NCBI GenBank assembly: GCA_002392945.1
Contig: DGHZ01000008.1
Location: forward strand, 7,647 to 16,669
Reading direction: 5' to 3'
DNA: 9,023 bases
DNA from: Caryophanales bacterium UBA3835
GTDB taxonomy: Bacteria; Bacillota_I; Bacilli_A; RFN20; CAG-826
Part shown: positions 1-7,548 of the stretch, piece by piece
Layout: every line of letters begins with the position of its first letter
Numbering within the stretch: position 1 is the first letter of the stretch
Notes under the pieces: generated by a model
What the model saw: the letters and a program-made list of their open reading frames with translations, nothing else
Databases searched by the model: none
What the model was told of the DNA's origin: nothing
Made by a program: the position numbers and the translations under genes

Positions 1-224
1 GTAACATCATATGTTTTACCAGATTTATCAGTGGCAATAATTGTAGGAAGGGCAAAACTATCTCCATAGTGATATGTAGTTTTCTTATCACCTTGAATTT
101 CAATTTTTACTATCTCACTTGTTGGTTCACCTTGACTTGGAGATTTTCCTCCACAAGAAGTTGCCATACCTAAAATTAGAGGGATAGATAAAACTGGAAA
201 CAAAAATCCTTTACGCTTTTTCAT
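1..224 (-). CDS. Putative lipoprotein with Ig-like (Big_3-type) region, N-terminal part only
   Basis: The first 74 codons of a secreted, membrane-anchored protein are visible; the rest lies beyond the left edge. The ATG at 224-222 follows an AGGAGGA ribosome binding site (237-231) by 6 nt. The protein begins MKKRKG, then a hydrophobic stretch (about residues 7-20), then ATSCGG with Cys24. This is a lipoprotein signal peptide; the lipobox is acceptable rather than ideal, with Ala at -3. After a Ser/Gly/Pro/Glu linker comes a stretch from about residue 39 with a YGDSF motif and a later GKTYDVT motif. That spacing resembles bacterial Ig-like group 3 domains, which occur in surface proteins. The gene has its own promoter (-10 at 252-247) and sits 76 nt after uvrB, so it is probably a separate unit. 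The fold assignment is inference from pattern; the lipoprotein call is firm. The function is unknown. Confidence 0.8.
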   Translation of the reverse strand, partial: MKKRKGFLFPVLSIPLILGMATSCGGKSPSQGEPTSEIVKIEIQGDKKTTYHYGDSFALPTIIATDKSGKTYDV

Positions 225-246
225 AAGTGTTCCTCCTAAGGAAAAA

Positions 247-252
247 ATTATA
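247..252 (-). promoter_or_regulatory. Consensus -10 box for the lipoprotein gene
   Basis: A perfect TATAAT reads on the minus strand at 252-247, followed by a T-run. This places the start of transcription near position 240, just upstream of the AGGAGGA ribosome binding site. No convincing -35 hexamer lies 16-18 nt upstream; the region is A/T-only (TTATTT, TATTTA). I see no hairpin-plus-T-tract terminator for uvrB in the 76-nt gap 225-300. Confidence 0.55.
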
Positions 253-300
253 TCCTTGTGCGTATATATTAAATAAATAATTGCGTGTAAGTGTTTTTTA

Positions 301-2292
301 CTAATTTAAAGAAGATTTAAATTCTAAGATGATATCACGCAATTCTGCTGCACGTTCAAAATCATAGTTTTTAGCAGCTTCGCGCATTTGTTTTTCAAGT
401 TCTTTAATACGTAGTTCAATTTCTTTTCTACTACCTTTTTTCGAAACTTTAATCATTTCAGAAATTTCATCATCACTATTATGTATTGGCGGTCTAATCT
501 CTTTAACAATAGTTCTAGGAATAATGCCATTTTCTTCATTATAAGCTTCTTGAATAGCTCGTCTACGATTGGTTTCATCTATTGCTGCTTTCATAGAATC
601 AGTCATATTATCCGCATACATGATGACTAAGCCATTTTGATTACGTGACGCTCTACCAATAACCTGAATTAAGCTTCTTGTACTTCTTAAGAAACCTTCC
701 TTGTCGGCGTCTAAAATAGAAATTAAAGATACTTCAGGAATATCCAAGCCTTCTCTAAGAAGATTAATGCCTACTAAAACATCATATTTTCCTTTACGGA
801 GTTGATAAATAATCTCACTTCTTTCAAGTGTTTTAGTTTCATGATGTAAATAAACAACTTTAATACCTCTTTCTTTTAAATATTGAGTGAGGTCTTCTGC
901 CATTTTCACTGTTAAGGTGACTAACATCACACGTTCATTACGCTCAGTTCTCTTTTTAATCTCAAAAAGAATATCATCAATTTGGCCTCTAGTTGGTCTA
1001 ACTTCAATATGAGGATCAAGTAAACCTGTAGGTCTAATAATTTGTTCAGCAATAGGGGCGTCAGTTTTATTTAATTCATAATCTCCAGGAGTGGCGCTAG
1101 TACAAATTACTTGAGGGATTAGTTTTTCAAATTCTTCAAAATTTAATGGTCTATTATCTAATGCACTTGGTAGTCTAAATCCATATTCCACTAGAGTCTC
1201 TTTACGACTTCTATCTCCGTTATACATACCTCTAATTTGAGGTAAGGAAACGTGAGACTCATCCACAAATAAGACAAAGTCTTCTGGAAAATAATCTAAT
1301 AAACAGAATGGTCTTTGTCCTGGACTTCTTTTATCAATGTGTCTTGAATAATTTTCAATACCAGGACACATACCAAACTCTTCCATATTTTCGACATCTT
1401 GATTAGTTCTCATTTCTAATCTTTCTGCCTCAAGTAGTTTTCCATTCTCTTTAAAATATGAAAGTCTATCTTTAAGTTCTTCCTTAATGGTTTTACAAGC
1501 TTCTTTAATTCTTTCCCTAGTTGATGCGTGGTCATAAGCAGGAAATATCGGATAAGTATGATATGAATGTTTAATTTCTCCACTTAATAAATCAACTTCA
1601 TAAATCTTTTCAATCTCATCGCCAAAAGTATCAATACGAATTACCGTATGATCTTCAGCATTAGCAGGAACAATTTCAATGACATCTCCTCTCACTCTAA
1701 ATGAGCCAGGAGGGGTATCTAAATTATTTCTTTTATATTGCGCGTCTACTAAGGATTTATAAAACTCATTTCTATTGATTTCTTCTCCAACTCTTATTTC
1801 AAAAACCAACCTACGGTACTCATCTGGATCAGTTAATCCATATATCGAGGCAACAGAGGCTACAACTATAGTGTCTCTTCTTTCTAAAATAGAGTTAATT
1901 GCACTGGTTCTAAGCATTTCAATTTCATCATTCATCACCGCATTCTTATCAATATAGGTATCGCTTTTAGGAATGTAGGCTTCTGGTTGATAAAAGTCGA
2001 AGTTAGATACAAAATATTCAACTCTATTATGAGGAAATAATTCTTTAAATTCTGAATATAATTGTCCTGCTAAAGTTTTATTATGAACAAGTACCAAAGC
2101 CGGACGTTGAACTGATTGGATAATATTTGCCATTGTAAAAGTCTTACCGGTTCCAGTTGCACCTAGTAAAACTTGTAGCTTCTTTCCTTCGTTTAATCCC
2201 TTTACAAGCTGAGCGATTGCGGTAGGCTGATCGCCAGTTGGTTTAAAGTTAGAAACTATCTCAAATGTGTGCGAATTGTCGATATTTTTCAC
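301..2292 (-). CDS. uvrB: UvrABC excision nuclease subunit B
   Basis: UvrB is the damage-verifying helicase-like subunit of nucleotide excision repair. It is loaded by UvrA, opens the DNA around a lesion and recruits UvrC. The 663-residue protein is full length for the family. Visible parts are Walker A GATGTGKT (44-51), the beta-hairpin region with YQPEAYIP (101-108), the DESH Walker B motif (344-347), SATPGDYE (399-406), helicase motif V GINLLREGLDIP (508-519), motif VI QVIGRASRNQ (543-552), and a C-terminal UVR domain (about 626-661) with FERAAELRD, which contacts UvrC. The start is GTG at 2292-2290, with AGGGG (2303-2299) 6 nt upstream; the stop is TAG. It lies 12 nt after the YitT gene and is probably cotranscribed with it. 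No uvrA is in the window. Nothing looks damaged. Confidence 0.98.
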   Translation of the reverse strand: MKNIDNSHTFEIVSNFKPTGDQPTAIAQLVKGLNEGKKLQVLLGATGTGKTFTMANIIQSVQRPALVLVHNKTLAGQLYSEFKELFPHNRVEYFVSNFDFYQPEAYIPKSDTYIDKNAVMNDEIEMLRTSAINSILERRDTIVVASVASIYGLTDPDEYRRLVFEIRVGEEINRNEFYKSLVDAQYKRNNLDTPPGSFRVRGDVIEIVPANAEDHTVIRIDTFGDEIEKIYEVDLLSGEIKHSYHTYPIFPAYDHASTRERIKEACKTIKEELKDRLSYFKENGKLLEAERLEMRTNQDVENMEEFGMCPGIENYSRHIDKRSPGQRPFCLLDYFPEDFVLFVDESHVSLPQIRGMYNGDRSRKETLVEYGFRLPSALDNRPLNFEEFEKLIPQVICTSATPGDYELNKTDAPIAEQIIRPTGLLDPHIEVRPTRGQIDDILFEIKKRTERNERVMLVTLTVKMAEDLTQYLKERGIKVVYLHHETKTLERSEIIYQLRKGKYDVLVGINLLREGLDIPEVSLISILDADKEGFLRSTRSLIQVIGRASRNQNGLVIMYADNMTDSMKAAIDETNRRRAIQEAYNEENGIIPRTIVKEIRPPIHNSDDEISEMIKVSKKGSRKEIELRIKELEKQMREAAKNYDFERAAELRDIILEFKSSLN

Positions 2293-2304
2293 GCAAAACC
2301 CCTA

Positions 2305-3270
2305 TTATTTGATTTTTTTATTCTTTTTAGTGTGCTTTTTAAATCCTTCACCAAAGACAGCATTTGTTTGTGTATATGTCACGAAAGCTTTAGGATCAAC
2401 TGAAGCGATATAACGCTTGATTTTTTCGTATTGAAATTTGTCAAATACAACTCGAAGAATGACTCTTTCTTCACCTTTATATCCGCCTTCAGCACGAATA
2501 ATTGTGGCACCTCTTTCAAGCTCATCTTGAGCGAATCTAGAAATCTCTTCCCACTTATCAGAAATAATATCTACTTGATATGCGGTTTGGTTTTTAATAT
2601 AGACAATTTCTATTAATGCAGCAGTCACAAAGCTAGCTAAAATACCACATAATGATGGAACCCATAATTGCATTGCGACCATACCGACAAGAATAATAAC
2701 ACCATCAATCAAAAAACCGGATATAGACTCTTTAATTCCAGTGTATTTTGATAATAAAAGTTGCACTACATCGATTCCACCACTAGAACCTCCGCCTAAG
2801 AATGTAATAGCGACACCTCCACCAATAAAGACACCACCAAATACACCACAAAGAATCAAATTAGCAACAGGCGAAGTTGTTTGAGTAACTACTGTTTTTG
2901 TACCATCAATAATAACTTCAGTTGGAATTAAACCTGCAAATGTCGTGGCTAGTTCATCAAAGAAAACAACTCTTTTAAATAAAAAGGTAAACCCAATATA
3001 TAAAGCGGATGATAAAGCAGTTTTTAAAGCAAAATCTTTTCCTAAGAAAATTAGGCCTAATAACCAAAATAATATAGTTAGGCCAGCTACTAAATAGTCA
3101 TAGATTGCAATATCCACAAAGTGTTGAATGATAATAGCGATACCGCTTATACCACCTGCAACAAGTTCGGACTTGGTTAAGAAAATTACAGATCCAAAAG
3201 CTAACAAAAATGTCCCAAGAATAACTGCAACATAATTGGATACTTGTTTTAATACTAATTTTTTATCCAT
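2305..3270 (-). CDS. YitT family membrane protein (DUF161 plus DUF2179)
   Basis: This is an integral membrane protein of 321 residues belonging to the YitT family, which is widespread in Firmicutes and of unsettled biochemical function. About five to six hydrophobic segments lie between residues 11 and 225. They include the AGGISG motif (38-43) and the glycine cluster GGGSSGGID (159-167), matching the two DUF161 repeats. A soluble C-terminal DUF2179 domain (about 230-310) has ERGATI, GGYKGEERVILRVV and VFGEGF motifs. The chosen ATG (3270-3268) starts MDKKLVLK and is preceded by GGAGG (3284-3280) at 9 nt; an upstream in-frame ATG would add 18 residues that only re-read prfB. The first 8 nt overlap the end of prfB (ATGGATAA), which suggests translational coupling. 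The Lys-rich tail KKHTKKNKKIK is presumably cytoplasmic. Confidence 0.93.
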   Translation of the reverse strand: MDKKLVLKQVSNYVAVILGTFLLAFGSVIFLTKSELVAGGISGIAIIIQHFVDIAIYDYLVAGLTILFWLLGLIFLGKDFALKTALSSALYIGFTFLFKRVVFFDELATTFAGLIPTEVIIDGTKTVVTQTTSPVANLILCGVFGGVFIGGGVAITFLGGGSSGGIDVVQLLLSKYTGIKESISGFLIDGVIILVGMVAMQLWVPSLCGILASFVTAALIEIVYIKNQTAYQVDIISDKWEEISRFAQDELERGATIIRAEGGYKGEERVILRVVFDKFQYEKIKRYIASVDPKAFVTYTQTNAVFGEGFKKHTKKNKKIK

Positions 3271-4367
3271 TTTTCTTTGCCTCCATCTGTAAATATGCAT
3301 ATAAGAAGTTATCAATCGCTCCATTCATGACGGCTTCAACATCAACTTCTTCATAATTTGTTCGATTGTCTTTCACTAATGTATATGGGCAGAAAACATA
3401 AGAACGTATCTGACTTCCCCATTCGATATTTTTCTTTTCTCCAACAATAGAATTTAGCTCATTATTTCTTTTTTCAACTTCTAACAAATATAGTTTGCTC
3501 TTTAACATTGCCATTGCTGTCTCTTTATTTGATAACTGACTTCTTTCGATTTGACAAGAAACGACGATACCAGTTGGTAAGTGGGTAATTCTTACCGCGG
3601 TTTCAACCTTATTAACGTTTTGTCCGCCAGCTCCACCAGATCGATACGTATCAATTTTTAAATCTGCTTCATTAATCTCAATATTAATTGAGTCGTTTTG
3701 GAATTCAGGAATAACATTAACGCTAGCAAAGCTAGTATGTCTTCTTTTATTTGCATCAAAAGGAGAAATTCTTACTAATCGATGAACACCTTTTTCACCT
3801 TTTAATAAACCATAGGCATCCTTACCGCTAATTTTAATTGTGACACTTTTAAGACCAGCTTCTTCTCCTGGCTCATATGAGATAAGTTGCATTTTAAATT
3901 TATGCGCTTCTGCATATAGTACATACATGCGGTAAAGCATATCTGCCCAGTCTTGCGCTTCTGTTCCGCCTGCGCCTGGATGAATTTCTAAAATAGCATT
4001 CAAGTTATCAAATTCACCATTAAATAATCGATCAACTTCAAATTCGGCGACTTGCTTTTTAAGTTCTTCAAAAGACTCATATATTGATTCATATAATGAA
4101 TCATCTTCTAAATCTAATAGTTCTTCGATATCCTTATAAGTTGAAGAAATTGACTTATAAGTTTCAAAAGTAGCACGACTAGAATTAAGTCGATTAATAA
4201 TTTCTAAAGCGGTATTTCTGTCATTCCAAAAATCAGGGCTTTCGCTTTTATTAGTTAATTCAATGATTTCTTTTTCTAATTTAGCGAGGTCAAAGAGAAG
4301 ACCCGAGTTGACGGATTTTCTCGCCAACAGCACCAAGTTCTTGTTTAAAAGAAACTAGGTCTTTCAT
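3263..4367 (-). CDS. prfB: Peptide chain release factor 2, with programmed +1 frameshift
   Basis: RF2 reads UAA and UGA stop codons and triggers release of the finished protein. The gene is in two frames. Codons 1-25 (4367-4293) begin MKDLVSFKQELG and end Ser-Ser-Leu before an in-frame TGA (4292-4290). A +1 shift that skips T4292 resumes at GAC (4291) as DLAKLEKE and runs to TAA at 3265-3263. The joined product is 367 residues, matching the usual RF2 length of about 365. The RF2-specific anticodon-like SPF tripeptide is at about 201-203, and the catalytic GGQ at about 247-249 within YRSGGAGGQNVNK. The ATG shares its A with the secA stop (TAATG), with GAGGAG (4384-4379) 11 nt upstream. Its 3' end overlaps the YitT gene by 8 nt. 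Calling the gene from an internal start near 4336 would give a false N-terminus. Confidence 0.97.
3280..3284 (-). promoter_or_regulatory. Ribosome binding site fixing the YitT start inside prfB
   Basis: GGAGG lies in the last codons of prfB, 9 nt before the ATG at 3270. It supports the 321-residue start over the longer in-frame alternative, which has no comparable site. Confidence 0.75.
4289..4304 (-). promoter_or_regulatory. prfB autoregulatory +1 frameshift site
   Basis: The slippery core CTT TGA C (4295-4289) is the canonical site at which low RF2 lets the ribosome slip forward one base, so RF2 controls its own synthesis. In the best-studied genes a Shine-Dalgarno-like AGGGGG sits 3 nt before CTT. 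Here only GGG (4304-4302, preceded by CTC) is present, and it lies 6 nt away because two TCT codons occur between. The core is clear; the stimulator is weak. Confidence 0.9.
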
Positions 4368-6823
4368 TATTCTTTTTTCTCCTCGACTTCAGCGTCGATG
4401 ACTTCACCTTTATTTTCAATAGGTGTTTCTTCGGCAGGTTTCTTTTCAACCTTAACATTTACAAGATTTAAAACAGCGTCAACTGAGGCAATGTTTAAGC
4501 ATTCTCTAAACATCTTATAGCCTTCATTAACATAGTCTTGAAGTGGGTTGACATTAGCATAACTTCTTAAGTGAATGCCTTCTCTTAATCTAGCCATCGC
4601 ATCAATATGTTTGGTCCAGTTTTGGTCAATGCATCTTAAGATGAAGTTTCTTTCGATATTTTGGGCAAGATCTTCTGGCCATTCTGCTCTTCTTTCAAGA
4701 TAGTAATCTTGAATAGCTTCACCTAAATCTGGACCACATTCTTCTGGATAAGATTCATCAAAAGCAACTGCATTTAATGATCCTGCTGGTAAAAAACGAG
4801 GTTCCACTTCTTTTAATAGAAGTTCACCGCTAACAAGATTAGAGTTAGAACCAACCGGAACAGCTTTTTGCGATAAGAATTCACCGGTAGTCTTAAAGAC
4901 TTCATCAATAATATCTTGAATATTTTTTCCTTCAATAATACGGTCTCGTTTATCATAAACAATTTGTCTTTGTTTAGCTAAAACATCATCGTATTCAAGA
5001 AGTGATTTACGAGTATCAAAGTTTTGCCCTTCTATTCTTTTTTGAGCAGAGGTAATAACTCCAGAAACTAATCTTGCTTCTAAAGCTTCTTCTCCGAAAT
5101 TCTTTTCGATATAGTTACGCATATTATCTGCAGCAAAACGAATTAATAATTCGTCATCAAAGGAAACATAAAATCTGGAGAATCCTGGATCGCCTTGACG
5201 TCCGCTACGGCCACGTAATTGGTTATCAATACGTCTTGATTCATGTCTTTCAGTACCTAAAACACATAAACCTGAGAAATTGTAATAGCCTTTTTTTGCT
5301 AATTCTTTTTTCTTTTCTTCAGGGACTGTAGACTCTAAATTTCTGACTTCGTCATCAATTTTAATGTCGGTACCACGACCTGCCATGTTAGTTGCAAGGG
5401 TGATAGAGCCTTTGCGACCAGCATCCTTGATGATTTCCGCTTCACGAGCATGGTTTTTAGCGTTTAACATTTCATGTTGTAAACCTGCTGCAGTCAATAA
5501 AGCAGAAATTTCTTCTGAAGATTCAACAGAAACGGTACCAATTAAGATTGGTTGACCAATCTCATGTCTAACTTTAACTTCTTCAACTAAGGCTTTTAAT
5601 TTTGGTCCTTTATGTGCGTAGATAAAATCTAAAGCATCAATACGAGCGATTGGTCTATTTGGTGGGACGCAAACAACTCGCATGTTGTAGATTTTTCTAA
5701 ATTCTTCTTCTTCGGTTTTAGCAGTACCAGTCATACCCGCCATCTTTTTATAAAGACGGAAGAAGTTTTGATAAGTAATAGTCGCTAAAGTTGTGGTCTC
5801 TTGTTTAATCTCCACATTTTCTTTAGCCTGAACAGCTTGATGTAAACCATCACTCCATTCTCTTCCAGGAAGAACACGACCTGTAAATTGGTCAATAATT
5901 TGTACTTGTCCTTCAGCATCGACTAAATAGTCGACATCTCTAAACATAATATAATTCGCTCTGAGAGCGTTATGGATTCTATGAACTAAATCAGCGAATT
6001 CTGGATCATATAAATTTTTAATTCCAAACATTCTATCCGCCTTAGCGTTACCTTCATCAGTTAAATTAACGGTCTTATCTTTAACGTCAACAACATAATC
6101 GACATCTTTCTTTAAGGCTTTGACAAATCTATCTGCAACAGTATATTGAGAAGCACTTGCTCTAGCACCACCAGAAATAATAAGTGGGGTTCTAGATTCA
6201 TCGATTAAAATAGAATCGGCTTCATCAACAATACAGAAGTTGAGTCCTCTTAAAACTCTATTCTGCATTGATGTCGCCATATTGTCTCTTAAGTAGTCAA
6301 AACCTAACTCAGAGTTAGTGGTATATGTGATATCACATAAATAGGCTTCTTTTTTCTCGGACGTGGTTTTGGTTCTAAGATTAACACCAACAGTTAAGCC
6401 TAAGAATCTATAAATTTGGCCCATCCAGTTAGCGTCACGTTCTGATAGGTATTCGTTAACTGTAACAACGTGAACACCATTTCCAGCAAGAGCGTTCAAA
6501 TAGACAGCCATCGTGGCAGTTAAGGTTTTACCTTCACCAGTTTTCATTTCAGCAACATCGCCATCATGTAAAACTAATGAACCAATAATTTGCACTTTAT
6601 ATGGAAATTCTGCAAGAGTACGTCTAGCGGCTTCTCTAGCAACGGCAAACGCTTCGATTTTAATATCATCTAAAGTCTTTCCGTTAGCAAGCAACTCTTT
6701 AAAATATGGGGTCTTAGCTCTTAATTCATCATCGCTTAAAGCTTTCATTGACTCTTCAAAGGCAATAACCTTATCAGCAATTTTTGAATATTTTTTAAGA
6801 GCTAACTTATCAAATAATCCCAT
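4367..6823 (-). CDS. secA: Preprotein translocase ATPase SecA
   Basis: SecA is the ATPase motor that pushes unfolded preproteins through the SecYEG channel at the inner face of the membrane. The 818-residue protein has the N-terminal MGLFDKL start, Walker A TGEGKT (95-100), Walker B VDEAD (199-203) followed by SILIDESRTPLIISG, the preprotein-binding region (about 220-360), AGMTGTAKTEEEEF (362-375), GRGTDI, and the arginine-finger region RRIDNQLRGRSGRQGD of the second motor domain. A helical scaffold and wing region follow. The acidic, lysine-rich tail after about residue 785 lacks the Cys-rich zinc and SecB-binding motif that ends many SecAs; such loss is common and does not suggest truncation. 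AAGGAGG sits 7 nt before the ATG. The stop overlaps the prfB ATG by one base, so the two are likely coupled. Confidence 0.98.
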   Translation of the reverse strand: MGLFDKLALKKYSKIADKVIAFEESMKALSDDELRAKTPYFKELLANGKTLDDIKIEAFAVAREAARRTLAEFPYKVQIIGSLVLHDGDVAEMKTGEGKTLTATMAVYLNALAGNGVHVVTVNEYLSERDANWMGQIYRFLGLTVGVNLRTKTTSEKKEAYLCDITYTTNSELGFDYLRDNMATSMQNRVLRGLNFCIVDEADSILIDESRTPLIISGGARASASQYTVADRFVKALKKDVDYVVDVKDKTVNLTDEGNAKADRMFGIKNLYDPEFADLVHRIHNALRANYIMFRDVDYLVDAEGQVQIIDQFTGRVLPGREWSDGLHQAVQAKENVEIKQETTTLATITYQNFFRLYKKMAGMTGTAKTEEEEFRKIYNMRVVCVPPNRPIARIDALDFIYAHKGPKLKALVEEVKVRHEIGQPILIGTVSVESSEEISALLTAAGLQHEMLNAKNHAREAEIIKDAGRKGSITLATNMAGRGTDIKIDDEVRNLESTVPEEKKKELAKKGYYNFSGLCVLGTERHESRRIDNQLRGRSGRQGDPGFSRFYVSFDDELLIRFAADNMRNYIEKNFGEEALEARLVSGVITSAQKRIEGQNFDTRKSLLEYDDVLAKQRQIVYDKRDRIIEGKNIQDIIDEVFKTTGEFLSQKAVPVGSNSNLVSGELLLKEVEPRFLPAGSLNAVAFDESYPEECGPDLGEAIQDYYLERRAEWPEDLAQNIERNFILRCIDQNWTKHIDAMARLREGIHLRSYANVNPLQDYVNEGYKMFRECLNIASVDAVLNLVNVKVEKKPAEETPIENKGEVIDAEVEEKKE

Positions 6824-6840
6824 TATAATACCTCCTTGTT

Positions 6841-6859
6841 TTCTTTAATTAATAAAGAA
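6841..6859. repeat. AT-rich inverted repeat just upstream of the secA ribosome binding site
   Basis: A 7-bp perfect inverted repeat (TTCTTTA / TAAAGAA on either strand) with a 5-nt loop ends 3 nt before the AAGGAGG of secA. It contains only two G/C pairs, so a stable RNA hairpin is doubtful. It could be a protein-binding site or chance in AT-rich DNA. Confidence 0.35.
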
Positions 6860-6893
6860 TGGATTAAACATTCGCTATTTAATATATCATTTA

Positions 6894-6915
6894 TGTATTA
6901 GTTTATGCTAATACA
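6894..6915. repeat. 8-bp inverted repeat directly after comFC
   Basis: TGTATTAG (6894-6901) and CTAATACA (6908-6915) form a perfect 8-bp inverted repeat with a 6-nt loop. On the minus strand it starts 6 nt after the comFC stop and is followed by TAAATGATAT rather than a T-run, so it is not a standard intrinsic terminator. It may be a weak 3'-end hairpin for comFC or an operator in front of secA. I find no convincing -35/-10 pair for secA in the surrounding 98-nt gap, although AT-rich near-matches occur. Confidence 0.45.
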
Positions 6916-6921
6916 AATTGT

Positions 6922-7548
6922 TTAATATTCATCTTTTTGTTTTATTTTAGTTTTTGCAATTACTAATATTTCAATTGTTTTAGCACCTTTACTTTTCAAT
7001 AGATCAATTGAAGTTAATAGAGTGCTTCCGGTTGTCATAATATCATCAACTAATAAAATTTTTTTACCCTTCAATAATATATTTTCATCTATTTCGATAA
7101 CATCATTTATTTTATGTCTACCAAAAGAAGACTGATCTGATTGCTTATGCGGTATTTTCTTCTTTAATATAGATAATTCTTTTAACTTTAAACTCTCAAA
7201 AATTGCTTTTACATGGTTAAATCCTCTTCTTTCGACTTCGATGTGATATGAAGGAACATAAACTATATAAAAACCATGATATTTAAGTCTAAAATACATT
7301 AGATATCTAGATAGAAATACATCCTTTAGTTCATAATCATAGCAGCCCTTAAATTTATAAATTAATTCCTTAATAAAATCCGTATATTCGTATATAGAGA
7401 TTCCTTTAACATTGCCAATTTTAAATGGTATGAATTTAGCGTTCATTTTAGAAAAACATTTCTCACATAAAATGTTCTTTCTTTTTATTAGATTATATAA
7501 AGAGTAATCTGATATTCTTTCAAAACAAATTTTACAGTAACTATCCAT
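6922..7548 (-). CDS. comFC: ComF family phosphoribosyltransferase-like protein
   Basis: ComFC is the small cytoplasmic partner of ComFA in DNA uptake during natural transformation; its enzymatic activity is not settled. The 208-residue protein begins with a four-cysteine zinc-ribbon-like knuckle (Cys5, Cys8, Cys28, Cys31). It then has the family motif RRGFNHV (107-113), a KQSDQSSFGRHKIN segment (135-148) that corresponds to the usual Q-S-x-L-x-R-x-x-N motif, and the PRPP-binding loop LVDDIMTTGSTL (166-177). Length and motif order are normal for the family. The ATG overlaps the comFA stop by 8 nt (ATGGATAG), showing tight coupling. Base composition is strikingly AT-rich: two 60-nt lines counted at 7261 and 7441 have 12 and 11 G/C, against 19-23 in the secA lines counted. 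No hpf gene lies between it and secA. Confidence 0.93.
   Translation of the reverse strand: MDSYCKICFERISDYSLYNLIKRKNILCEKCFSKMNAKFIPFKIGNVKGISIYEYTDFIKELIYKFKGCYDYELKDVFLSRYLMYFRLKYHGFYIVYVPSYHIEVERRGFNHVKAIFESLKLKELSILKKKIPHKQSDQSSFGRHKINDVIEIDENILLKGKKILLVDDIMTTGSTLLTSIDLLKSKGAKTIEILVIAKTKIKQKDEY

Noticed and set aside
225..300. An intrinsic terminator for uvrB
   Set aside because: No stem of useful length followed by a T-run is seen on the minus strand in this gap; only AT-rich sequence and the lipoprotein promoter.
3271..3324. An 18-residue N-terminal extension of the YitT protein
   Set aside because: It only re-reads prfB in another frame, and the GGAGG at 3284-3280 points to the ATG at 3270.
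4290..4292. UGA read as tryptophan (Mycoplasma-type code)
   Set aside because: Reading through the prfB TGA as Trp meets a TAA three codons later, and the presence of RF2 itself argues that UGA is a stop.
3263..4336. A 357-residue RF2 starting MVLLARKSV
   Set aside because: Those first residues come from the wrong frame. The true N-terminus starts at 4367 and joins at the CTTTGAC shift site.
6513..6848. A plus-strand 111-codon frame opposite the secA start, and similar frames at 1775, 2431, 5074 and 5364
   Set aside because: All lie wholly or almost wholly opposite strongly conserved genes, have no ribosome binding site that I can see, and show no family resemblance: antisense shadows.
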